Below are positions 7,906-14,087 of a stretch of DNA of 18,390 nucleotides, in pieces; the stretch's first letter is position 1; each line of letters begins with the position of its first letter. A model generated the notes under the pieces. That model was given only the letters and a program-made list of their open reading frames with translations, was not told the DNA's origin and searched no databases. Location: NCBI GenBank assembly GCA_946220775.1, contig CAMIFC010000037.1, positions 1-18,390 of the forward strand, given 5' to 3'. Made by a program: the position numbers and the translations under genes. This DNA comes from an uncultured Corynebacterium sp. (GTDB lineage Bacteria; Actinomycetota; Actinomycetes; Mycobacteriales; Mycobacteriaceae).

Positions 7906-8522
7906 CTTGTAATTCAAGGGCACTGAGGTCGCAGGCTAAATGACAAGAATCTGAGCTGGAAGTTGGCGCGATGTTGTCACTTTCTTGTAATTCAAGGGGT
8001 CCGGCGAGAGGGGTCGAATTACAAGAAATTCGGGTGTAGGTGGGGCTTGGTTGGCATGAGTTGGTGTGGGTCGGCCGCGGGGAGAGGGGGCAGCGGTGGG
8101 GTGCTTGGTTTCGCCCCCTCTCCCGGCTGTCGTTGAGGGCGTGACCCAAGACAGCCCGAACCGAGATACACACAACGCCAATTTCTGATTTTTTCTCCAA
8201 TTGGGGGAACCAGCAGTGTCAGTAGGGGCTGTGGGAACTGTGGATAAGTTGTTATTCGAGCATGTCGGGTGAGTTTTTCAGTTGTGTGTTTCCGGTGCGT
8301 GAACTTGTGGATAACTGTGAAAGCCTATGGATAACTTTTGTAATTCGAAACTTATCCACAAGCTGTCCACCGGTGAATTCCCAAGAAAATGGCAGTTATG
8401 CACAGAAGCCGCAGGTCAGAGGGTTTTGACCTCAAGTTGTACTTGACCCACCCGAAGTCACATTCTTGTAATTACACTTGTGGAAAACTTTGTGGATATG
8501 TGGATAACTTCGGAATTACAAG
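7906..8522. repeat. CTTGTAATT repeats confined to the origin
   Basis: Six copies of the nine-base word CTTGTAATT, one with a T at the first base. Plus-strand copies start at 7906, 7984, 8337 (TTTGTAATT) and 8465. Minus-strand copies lie at 8017-8025 and 8514-8522. Most are followed by C (TTGTAATTC). The copies at 7981-7993 and 8016-8028 form a perfect 13-bp inverted repeat with a 22-base spacer. I found none elsewhere in the window. They interleave with DnaA boxes, which suggests binding sites for an origin protein. Confidence 0.8.
8080..8124. repeat. 12-bp GC-rich hairpin in the dnaN leader
   Basis: GGGAGAGGGGGC (8080-8091) is the exact reverse complement of GCCCCCTCTCCC (8113-8124), with a 21-base loop. 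No T-run follows on either side. It lies about 330 bases upstream of dnaN and could fold in its leader or block readthrough into the origin. Confidence 0.75.
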
Positions 8523-8592
8523 GTCAGGGGGCTGGAAGTTATCCACAAGATCGGTGGGTTATCCACTGTTGCCTGTGGATAACTGTGGACAA
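8239..8592. other. oriC: chromosomal replication origin oriC, main DnaA-box cluster
   Basis: Six perfect TTATCCACA boxes: plus at 8352-8360 and 8539-8547; minus at 8239-8247, 8306-8314, 8499-8507 and 8574-8582. There is also TTATGCACA at 8396-8404 (plus) and TTGTCCACA at 8584-8592 (minus). One-mismatch boxes lie at 8326-8334, 8479-8487, 8491-8499 and 8559-8567. About twelve boxes in 354 bases between dnaA and dnaN is the standard actinobacterial origin layout. The unwinding element is not obvious; an A/T-rich patch lies just left of the cluster at 8180-8202. Confidence 0.95.
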
Positions 8593-8669
8593 ATTTGTTT
8601 GATCCTCCCCTACCACCCCCCGTGGGCGCTCACCCGACTTGCAATCAGTTCAGGAATCTGTGTGGAACC

Positions 8670-8695
8670 AAAAAAGGGGGCGAATCCGCCCCCTT
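8670..8695 (-). terminator. rho-independent terminator of dnaA
   Basis: Read on the minus strand: stem GGGGGCG/CGCCCCC with a four-base loop, then six T. It starts 22 bases after the dnaA stop and should shield oriC from dnaA transcription. Confidence 0.9.
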
Positions 8696-8717
8696 GTGAT
8701 CTACAACCGCGCTGTGG

Positions 8718-10385
8718 CTAGCCTCGCGCGGCGGCCTTTGCCCGCTGCGTAAGTTCCTGAACCTCGTTGAAAGTCGTGCGGTTCTCGTTCAGCTGCTTAC
8801 GGATTCGGCGTTCCGCGTGCATGACCGTTGTGTGGTCTCGCCCGAACTCCTCCCCCAGCTTCGGCAGGGACAAATCCGTGAGCTCTCGGCACAGATACAT
8901 AGCTATCTGGCGGGCCTGAACATAGCGCTTTGCACGCCCCTTACCAGTGATTTCTTCAACTGTGAGGTCAAAATAGGAACTCACGACATCGATAATCACC
9001 TGTGGCGTCATTTGAACATCGTCGACCGGCATGATGTCCCGTAACGCAACTTCGGCGGCCGCGAGCGTGATCGGCTCCTTACCCAAGGAGCAGTACGCCG
9101 TGACGCGAATCAGCGCGCCTTCGAGTTCTCGGATCGACGTTTCGTAGCGGCTCGCGATCAATTCCAGCACGTCTTCGGGCAGGTCAGTGCCCTCTGCCTG
9201 GGCTTTCTTCGAAAGAATCGCCATGCGAGTTTCCAGGTCAGGGGTCTGGACGTCCGTAATCAAACCGCCTTCGAAACGGGTCCGCAGGCGGTCCTCCAAG
9301 GTTGTGAGCTGCCACGGCGGACGGTCCGACGACAACACAATCTGCTTATCCGCCTGGTGAAGCGCGTTAAACGTGTGGAAAAACTCCTCCTGCGTGGACT
9401 CCTTGCCCTGCAGGAATTGGATATCATCGACGATCAGCATGTCGAGGTTGCGGTAGCGCCGCTTGAAATCCTCGCGCTTGTCGGTGGCGATGGAATTGAT
9501 GAAGTCGTTCGTCAATTCTTCACTCGACACGTAGCGAACGCGCATGTCAGGCTGCATTTCCTTCGCATAGTGCCCAATCGCGTGCAGCAGGTGCGTCTTG
9601 CCGAGGCCGGATTCGCCCCAAATAAACAGTGGATTATACGCCCGAGCCGGGGACTCCGCGACCGCACGACATGCAGCGTTGGCGAATTGGTTCGACCCAC
9701 CAATCACGAAGGTATCGAACGTGTACTTACTGTTCAGTAAGGTTTCCGGTTCCGTATCGTCGTTCGTTTTTTGCGCCGTAGGCGTTGTATTCCGATTATT
9801 TCGGGACGCCAACCGGGCCGGACCGAGGCGCTCCCCCCGCGGGCCATAAACCTGTTTCTCCTGGGAGAAGTCATAGCTCGATTGGTGCGATTGTTGCTGG
9901 GTGTGCGGCTGACGGAATTCCTGAGAATGCTGCTGCGTATCGCTGATTCCTTGATCAAGATTGTTCAGGCGATCAGCTTGGACACCGCGCGTGTTGGAAC
10001 TGACGGGCGCGGATGGAGTGGCACCGGTTGGCGTCCCAGAAAAATCCTGGGACGGTGCTGGTTGCGACGGCGCGGCTGGCGGGGTCGGCTCGGGCTCCTT
10101 AATCGACACGCTGAGCGTGATCGGACCGCCCAGGACCTGCGCTAATACGCTTTCGATGTCCTCGGCCATGGTCTCTTCCATCAAATCCTTGGCCCACTGG
10201 GTTGGGATCGTCAACACCGCAATGCCGTTGATGAACACCACCGGGGTGGCCTGGCGCAGCACACTGCGGGCCATGCTGTTGATTTTCGGGAAGCTCGTGC
10301 CATCGTCCTCCGACCAGGCATCAATGATGCCGTGCCAGATGGAGGAGAAATTCGCAGGATCCGAGGGATCGTGGGAATTTGTCAT
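8718..10385 (-). CDS. dnaA: chromosomal replication initiator DnaA
   Basis: The AAA+ protein that binds DnaA boxes and opens oriC. It has 555 residues from the ATG at 10385 (MTNSHDPSDP), chosen because the conserved domain I begins there; a frame from 10499 would add 38 non-conserved residues. AAAGGAA lies 15 bases upstream and AGAAGAA 8 bases upstream. Domain I covers about 1-90. Domain II (about 95-215) is long and rich in Pro, Gln and Ser. The AAA+ domain has Walker A GESGLGKTH (257-265) and Walker B LIVDDIQFL (317-325). Domain IV carries the DnaA signature GRDHTTVMHAERR (515-527). Two GGACGCCA motif copies lie in domain II DNA, in opposite orientation. DnaA boxes upstream suggest autoregulation. 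The gene runs toward oriC and meets the rightward fork head-on. Confidence 0.98.
   Translation of the reverse strand: MTNSHDPSDPANFSSIWHGIIDAWSEDDGTSFPKINSMARSVLRQATPVVFINGIAVLTIPTQWAKDLMEETMAEDIESVLAQVLGGPITLSVSIKEPEPTPPAAPSQPAPSQDFSGTPTGATPSAPVSSNTRGVQADRLNNLDQGISDTQQHSQEFRQPHTQQQSHQSSYDFSQEKQVYGPRGERLGPARLASRNNRNTTPTAQKTNDDTEPETLLNSKYTFDTFVIGGSNQFANAACRAVAESPARAYNPLFIWGESGLGKTHLLHAIGHYAKEMQPDMRVRYVSSEELTNDFINSIATDKREDFKRRYRNLDMLIVDDIQFLQGKESTQEEFFHTFNALHQADKQIVLSSDRPPWQLTTLEDRLRTRFEGGLITDVQTPDLETRMAILSKKAQAEGTDLPEDVLELIASRYETSIRELEGALIRVTAYCSLGKEPITLAAAEVALRDIMPVDDVQMTPQVIIDVVSSYFDLTVEEITGKGRAKRYVQARQIAMYLCRELTDLSLPKLGEEFGRDHTTVMHAERRIRKQLNENRTTFNEVQELTQRAKAAARG
9796..9815 (+). repeat. T-tract/GGACGCCA motif, copy 3
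   Basis: TTATTTCG followed by GGACGCCA and ACCG, antisense inside the DnaA linker (codons for LASRNN). It shares GGGACGCCAACCGG with copy 4, as an inverted pair about 215 bases apart. Confidence 0.7.
10025..10044 (-). repeat. T-tract/GGACGCCA motif, copy 4
   Basis: On the minus strand TTTTTCTG, GGACGCCA, ACCG. It lies sense within the DnaA linker and encodes SGTPTG. Confidence 0.7.
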
Positions 10386-10531
10386 AGGCGCGGTTCTTCT
10401 TTCCTTTGATAAGTGAGCGGGCGGATTTGATGGACGGGACAGGTGGACGTTCGATACGTAGTCGGACGAACCGTGAGCGGTCGAGTCGAAGGGCGGCAAG
10501 GGGGCAGAAGCTCGGGCGGGGCCCGGGCCGT

Positions 10532-10553
10532 TGTCCGGGGTGAAGCCCGGACA
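10532..10553. repeat. 8-bp hairpin in the dnaA leader
   Basis: TGTCCGGG (10532-10539) and CCCGGACA (10546-10553) flank a six-base loop, about 150 bases upstream of the dnaA start. It could be a leader stem affecting dnaA mRNA stability or translation. Confidence 0.6.
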
Positions 10554-10623
10554 GGAGTGGTTGCTTAAAGAGCTAGAGGCAACCGCAATTCTGGTTCTAT
10601 TTTGACGCGTGGGTGGGCAAAAT

Positions 10624-10650
10624 ACCTCCGGAATTCGACGATTCGGAGGT
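10624..10650. repeat. imperfect palindrome upstream of dnaA
   Basis: ACCTCCGGAAT and ATTCGGAGGT pair with a single bulged G around a six-base loop. It lies between the DnaA boxes and the dnaA leader and could be an operator or an RNA hairpin. Confidence 0.6.
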
Positions 10651-10763
10651 CATGCACCCCCAGAGGCCATGAACCAAGAAAGTTTAACGTACACAGAAGT
10701 ACACATTAGATTCACATTGTTACTCACAGGTAAAGAATGCCTCTGGGCTGGTATTCCACAGAG

Positions 10764-10972
10764 CTGTCCACACCTGTGGATAACTTTCCTTGTTGGTTAT
10801 CCCCAACCTACCGCGAGAATGTGGATAACTCACAATAAATCACAAAAAATCCGCTGACCTGCGGCGATATCGGTTGAAGTTATGGTTTAGGCTTCGGGGG
10901 TGAAAAAGTTATCCACAGGGGTGAGGAAGTTGTTAACCGCTGTTGCCACGTGTTAGTGGTGCGTTATGCACA
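10764..10972. promoter_or_regulatory. second DnaA-box cluster, upstream of dnaA
   Basis: Perfect TTATCCACA boxes lie at 10775-10783 (minus), 10820-10828 (minus) and 10909-10917 (plus). TTATGCACA is at 10964-10972 (plus). Weaker boxes are CTGTCCACA at 10764-10772 and TTATCCCCA at 10797-10805. The placement fits dnaA autoregulation and possibly a bipartite origin. Confidence 0.88.
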
Positions 10973-11007
10973 CACAGAGATTTCTCACGTGACCAGCCGA
11001 ATGTGCG

Positions 11008-11036
11008 TTGAGCTGGAATGATGACACGCGTGTAAT
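11008..11036 (+). promoter_or_regulatory. candidate promoter toward rpmH
   Basis: TTGAGC (11008-11013), a 17-base spacer, then TGTAAT (11031-11036). It would leave a leader of about 420 bases before rpmH. Based only on hexamer match. Confidence 0.35.
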
Positions 11037-11465
11037 CTTCAGAGATTTGGAAATAGTTCACGGGGACACGTATTCTGGAGCGGTCTATGGCAATAGTCGA
11101 GCTTTGTTGTGGCTTAAACACCTCTGGGTGACTGTCGGCGCATCACCGAATCACCCCCGAAGTGTTCACCGCCGCGAAGTCTCCACTGCCGTTTTAGCTA
11201 GGCGCTCTGCGCTGCCGCACATGGCAACCAAGATCGCGACTGCGGGATTGCAGCCCTCCGTGGCGCCGGAGCCCTAGCACTACACAGTCCATTGGTGTGG
11301 ATCGTGTGGTTGCTGCGCCGTAGTTGCGTATTTTGCAGCTGGCCGCTGGGGCGACCTGGCGAGCGTGCCAAGTGAGCACCGCCACCGAAGGCGGTGACGT
11401 GAAGCCTGGTGCGTGCGTAGTGCCATATGGTTTCACGCGCTGATTACTTTAAGGAGTGAAGTACC

Positions 11466-11609
11466 GTGGCCAAGGGCAAGCGTACTTTCCAGCCCAACAA
11501 CCGTCGTCGCGCACGCGTTCACGGTTTCCGTACCCGCATGCGCACCCGCGCAGGTCGTGCGATTGTGTCCGCACGTCGTCGTAAGGGCCGTAAGTCCCTG
11601 ACCGCTTAA
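11466..11609 (+). CDS. rpmH: 50S ribosomal protein L34
   Basis: A 47-residue, highly basic protein with the L34 pattern: KRTFQPNNRRRARVHGFRTR in the first half and a C-terminal ARRRKGRKSLTA. It binds 23S rRNA in the large subunit. The start is GTG, with AAGGAG (11451-11456) nine bases upstream. It is the first plus-strand gene of the divergent block and is followed by a strong terminator before rnpA, which implies that much of its transcription ends there. Confidence 0.98.
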   Translation: MAKGKRTFQPNNRRRARVHGFRTRMRTRAGRAIVSARRRKGRKSLTA

Positions 11610-11691
11610 GGTGACATGCCCTAAGCCGGGTTGTTGAACCCGTCACCGATGCTTGCCAGCAATGAATGCTTGGGACGCTTCAGTGAGATCG

Positions 11692-11722
11692 CGGCGCCTG
11701 CCTTCGGGTGGGCGCCGTTTTT
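11692..11722 (+). terminator. rho-independent terminator after rpmH
   Basis: An 11-bp stem, CGGCGCCTGCC with GGTGGGCGCCG including two G-T pairs, closed by a TTCG tetraloop and followed by TTTTTG. It should separate rpmH from rnpA at least partly. Confidence 0.9.
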
Positions 11723-11877
11723 GTTTTCGAATCTGTTCTGACCCACTCAGAGCCGAGGTTTCCGATTCCAGATTTCCATTCCGGGGTTAGTTCCTGGGGT
11801 AGATCCAGAGGCTAGTTTCAGGGGTTGATAAGCCCCGGGCTTGTTAGCCTGCCCTGTGACCCGAAGTGAGGATAACC

Positions 11878-12333
11878 GTGCTTCCAGCCGAACACCGCCT
11901 TCGCTCCACCTCGCTGTTCCGCAGCACGGTCCGCCGTGGCCGGAAAAAGGGCAGCCGCACTGTCGTCGTCTATCTATGGGCGCCGGATCCGGGCGTCGAA
12001 GCGAACTCCGGCGCTCACCCCGTCGCCACCAAGAGTGCCACTCCCCTAGTGACCCATGGCGGCCCGCGCGCGGGAATCATTGTGTCGAAAGCTGTCGGCA
12101 ATGCAGTCAAGCGGCATGCCGTGTCCCGACTCCTCCGGGCAGTGCTCGATGGAGTTATTAAGGACGCCACTCCCCACCACGTCAACAATGTTTCACGTGA
12201 AACATTGGGTCCGGCGCTAGACATTCCTTCACATAGCTTCGTTGTCGTGCGGGCACTTCCCGCAGCAGCGAAAGCCACTAGCCAGCAACTCGATCGAGAC
12301 ATCCGAAGTTGCTTGCGAAGACTAGGAGTGTGA
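11878..12333 (+). CDS. rnpA: ribonuclease P protein component
   Basis: The protein subunit of RNase P, which with the M1 RNA matures tRNA 5' ends. It has 151 residues. The conserved RNA-binding motif is at about 64-90, RAGIIVSKAVGNAVKRHAVS and on to RLLRAVL. I chose the GTG at 11878 (MLPAEHRLR) because the family begins this way and GAGG lies six bases upstream; an in-frame GTG at 11866 is four codons earlier. Two segments, about 36-62 and 91-115, look like insertions compared with ordinary RnpA. The second holds both a GGACGCCA motif copy and a perfect parS site, read as NNVSRET (103-109). Five bases separate its stop from yidD. Confidence 0.95.
   Translation: MLPAEHRLRSTSLFRSTVRRGRKKGSRTVVVYLWAPDPGVEANSGAHPVATKSATPLVTHGGPRAGIIVSKAVGNAVKRHAVSRLLRAVLDGVIKDATPHHVNNVSRETLGPALDIPSHSFVVVRALPAAAKATSQQLDRDIRSCLRRLGV
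12155..12173 (+). repeat. T-tract/GGACGCCA motif, copy 5
   Basis: TTATTAA followed by GGACGCCA and CTCC, inside the variable segment of rnpA, 15 bases before the parS site there. Confidence 0.65.
12189..12204. promoter_or_regulatory. parS site, perfect, inside rnpA
   Basis: TGTTTCACGTGAAACA within the rnpA reading frame. The palindrome extends to 22 bases (12186-12207). It encodes VSRET in a segment that seems absent from typical RnpA. Confidence 0.97.
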
Positions 12334-12334
12334 G

Positions 12335-12354
12335 CGGATGGCGTCCGAAAATAA
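12335..12354 (-). repeat. T-tract/GGACGCCA motif, copy 6
   Basis: On the minus strand TTATTTTC, GGACGCCA, TCCG. It covers the yidD start codon and first codons, antisense, and forms an inverted pair with copy 5, 170 bases away. Confidence 0.7.
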
Positions 12355-12715
12355 GAAGGAAACAACCGACGACGAGACTAACGCTAACGGTAATCCTGAA
12401 GCCCACGAAAGCCCCGCCGCGAACCCCGCGCGCTCGTCGCAATGTTCTCACCACGATGACGAACTACACGCGGAACACAACGACGAGCGGGCGCCGACTT
12501 CGCGGAAACTGATCAATTTTTACCAGGAATATGTGTCCGGGCTTAAAATGGGACCATCGTGCCGATTCGAACCCACATGCAGTGATTATGCTTTGACTGC
12601 TCTGGCTCGACATGGGTTGGTCAAAGGACTGTTACTGTCAATGGGTCGGCTATTACGATGCGCGCCGTGGCACCCAGGCGGATGGGATCCTGTTCCGCCG
12701 GTGAAAAAGCGTTAA
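12338..12715 (+). CDS. yidD: membrane protein insertion efficiency factor YidD
   Basis: A small amphipathic membrane-associated protein that assists YidC-dependent insertion of membrane proteins. It has 125 residues. The family core starts near residue 56 with LINFYQEYVSG and includes the signature CRFEPTCSDYA and the Cys-Trp-rich end LLRCAPWHPGGWDPVP. Residues 1-55 form a hydrophilic extension rich in Asn, Glu, His and Ala, not typical of the family. The ATG has AGGAG about nine bases upstream, inside the rnpA 3' end. It lies between rnpA and yidC, the standard arrangement. Confidence 0.96.
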   Translation: MASENKKETTDDETNANGNPEAHESPAANPARSSQCSHHDDELHAEHNDERAPTSRKLINFYQEYVSGLKMGPSCRFEPTCSDYALTALARHGLVKGLLLSMGRLLRCAPWHPGGWDPVPPVKKR

Positions 12716-12736
12716 AGCCCCCATAAACGCCCATCC

Positions 12737-12750
12737 GAGGCAATTGCCTC
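12737..12750. promoter_or_regulatory. perfect 14-bp palindrome before yidC
   Basis: GAGGCAATTGCCTC, in the 61-base gap between yidD and yidC, just upstream of the yidC ribosome site. With no loop it suits a dimeric protein better than an RNA hairpin. Function unknown. Confidence 0.5.
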
Positions 12751-12776
12751 ACTAGTAAGAGGAGACCCCTCCAGAC

Positions 12777-13919
12777 GTGCTGAATTTCGTTTATTACCCA
12801 ATTTCCGCCGTCCTGTGGTTTTGGCACAAAGTTTTCAGCTTTGTGCTCGACCCAGCGGCCGGCGTGACCTGGGCTCTGTCGATCGTGTTCCTCGTGTTCA
12901 CGATCCGCATCCTTTTGGTCAAAACGATGGCCAACCAACTGCGGTCCTCCCGCAAGATGCAAGAGTTCCAACCGAAGATGAAGGAACTCCAGCGTAAGTA
13001 CGCCAATGATCAGCAGAAGCTGATGATGGAAGTGCGTGCGACTCAGAAGGAAATGGGCGTTCGGCCCATGGCCGCCTGTTTGCCCATGCTGATCCAGATG
13101 CCGATCTTCATTGGACTGTTCCACGTGCTGCGTTCGTTTAACCGCACGGGAACTGGCACCGGGCAGCTGGGCATGACGATCGAGGAAACCCGAAACACGC
13201 CGAACTACGTGTTCAGCGTGGAAGAGGTTCAGTCCTTCCTCGACTCGCGGCTCTTCGGCGCGCCGCTGTCCTCCTACATCTCGATGGATCCTTCCGGTTA
13301 CGGGGCCTTCTCCCCTGCCGGCATCGCACCGGACTTCACCAAGATGAACATCATCATGGTTGTCGTGCCGCTGATGCTGGGGGCTGCCGTGATCATGCAC
13401 TTCACCGCTCGCATGTCCCTGGATCGCAACAAGAAGCGTCAGGCCGCGAACCCGAAGCCAGCTGCCGATGATGACAAGGCAAAGCAGATGCAAATGCAGA
13501 TGGACATGATGCAGCGCATGATGCTGTGGTTCATGCCAGTGCTGATTCTTGCCGGTGGCTTCCTGTGGCAGGTTGGTCTTGCTCTGTACATGTTCACGAA
13601 CAACCTGTGGACCTTGGTTCAGCAGCGACTGCTGTTCGCCAAGATGGATCGCGAAGAGGAAGAGGAGCGGGAAGCTAAGCTTGCCGCGCGTCGTACGAGT
13701 GCCCCGAAGCCGGGCGTGAAGCCGAACAACCCGAAGAAGGGTGGCTCGGCCAAGGCGTCGCAGCAGTCGAATGTTGCTGTGAAGGATAGCGAAAATAAGC
13801 AGTCCGAATCACAGGCCAAGAACGAGGGTGCCCCGGCCAACGAAGGTCAGGGTTCCGCCCCTAAGCCGGGAGCGAAGCCGCAGAACGCGAAGAAGAAAAA
13901 GAAGAAGCGGAAGCGTTAA
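12777..13919 (+). CDS. yidC: membrane protein insertase YidC/Oxa1
   Basis: A 380-residue polytopic membrane protein of the YidC/Oxa1/Alb3 family that inserts proteins into the cytoplasmic membrane. It has an N-terminal hydrophobic stretch (about 4-24) and a first core segment (28-48) with the conserved groove Arg44 (VFTIRILL). Then come a hydrophilic hairpin (52-95) and the membrane segments MAACLPMLIQMPIFIGLFHV (98-117), about 190-212 and about 247-280. It lacks the large periplasmic domain of Gram-negative YidC. The C-terminal tail (about 290-380) is charged and ends in KKKKKKRKR, a likely ribosome-binding tail. The GTG start has GAGGAG 12 bases upstream. A strong terminator follows. Confidence 0.97.
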   Translation: MLNFVYYPISAVLWFWHKVFSFVLDPAAGVTWALSIVFLVFTIRILLVKTMANQLRSSRKMQEFQPKMKELQRKYANDQQKLMMEVRATQKEMGVRPMAACLPMLIQMPIFIGLFHVLRSFNRTGTGTGQLGMTIEETRNTPNYVFSVEEVQSFLDSRLFGAPLSSYISMDPSGYGAFSPAGIAPDFTKMNIIMVVVPLMLGAAVIMHFTARMSLDRNKKRQAANPKPAADDDKAKQMQMQMDMMQRMMLWFMPVLILAGGFLWQVGLALYMFTNNLWTLVQQRLLFAKMDREEEEEREAKLAARRTSAPKPGVKPNNPKKGGSAKASQQSNVAVKDSENKQSESQAKNEGAPANEGQGSAPKPGAKPQNAKKKKKKRKR

Positions 13920-13925
13920 TTTCCC

Positions 13926-13946
13926 TTTTCTTTAGGACGCCAGGCG
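13926..13946 (+). repeat. T-tract/GGACGCCA motif, copy 7
   Basis: TTTTCTTTA, GGACGCCA, GGCG, between the yidC stop and its terminator. The last base of the core is the first base of the terminator stem. Confidence 0.7.
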
Positions 13947-13976
13947 CCGCGCACATCGAGTGCGCGGCGCCTTTTT
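13942..13976 (+). terminator. rho-independent terminator after yidC
   Basis: A perfect 13-bp stem (AGGCGCCGCGCAC with its reverse complement) closed by ATCGA and followed by TTTTC within an overall five-T run. Confidence 0.93.
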
Positions 13977-14020
13977 CGTGCCGAGGTTGATGGTTGGTGA
14001 ATCAGCATGACCGACTAGAA

Positions 14021-14036
14021 TGTTTCACGTGAAACC
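14021..14036. promoter_or_regulatory. parS site, one mismatch
   Basis: TGTTTCACGTGAAACC, 15 of 16 bases of parS. It lies upstream of rsmG. Confidence 0.85.
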
Positions 14037-14061
14037 GTTCAGCACAGATGTCGCTGAACGG
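14035..14061. repeat. 9-bp inverted repeat upstream of rsmG
   Basis: CCGTTCAGC (14035-14043) and GCTGAACGG (14053-14061) around nine bases. It begins at the last bases of the parS site and ends 26 bases before rsmG. It may be an operator or leader hairpin. Confidence 0.65.
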
Positions 14062-14087
14062 CCACGCTGAATAGCTACCCTCGACAG

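Larger units (their letters stand above)
7748..8238. other. dnaN leader / left part of the origin spacer
   Basis: No gene is seen. The stretch contains one GGACGCCA motif (7853-7872), three CTTGTAATT repeats, and a 12-bp hairpin at 8080-8124. The open frame at 7883-8200 on the minus strand has no recognisable domain, and its LELQ repeats are just the translated CTTGTAATT repeats. An A/T-rich patch lies at 8180-8202, just before the first DnaA box. Confidence 0.7.
10386..11465. other. dnaA-rpmH divergent spacer
   Basis: No gene is supported in this 1.1-kb stretch; the small open frames (10609-10857, 11008-11277, 11194-11436) lack recognisable features. It holds the dnaA leader with two hairpins, a DnaA-box cluster at 10764-10972, an A/T-rich tract (10829-10852) next to a perfect box, and a possible rpmH promoter at 11008-11036. 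I could not assign a convincing dnaA promoter. Confidence 0.7.

Noticed and set aside
7883..8200. 105-residue minus-strand frame in the origin spacer
   Set aside because: No domain; its repeated LELQ comes from the CTTGTAATT repeats.
10983..10996. possible further parS (TCTCACGTGACC)
   Set aside because: Only the central CACGTG and a few bases match; too many mismatches in both half-sites.
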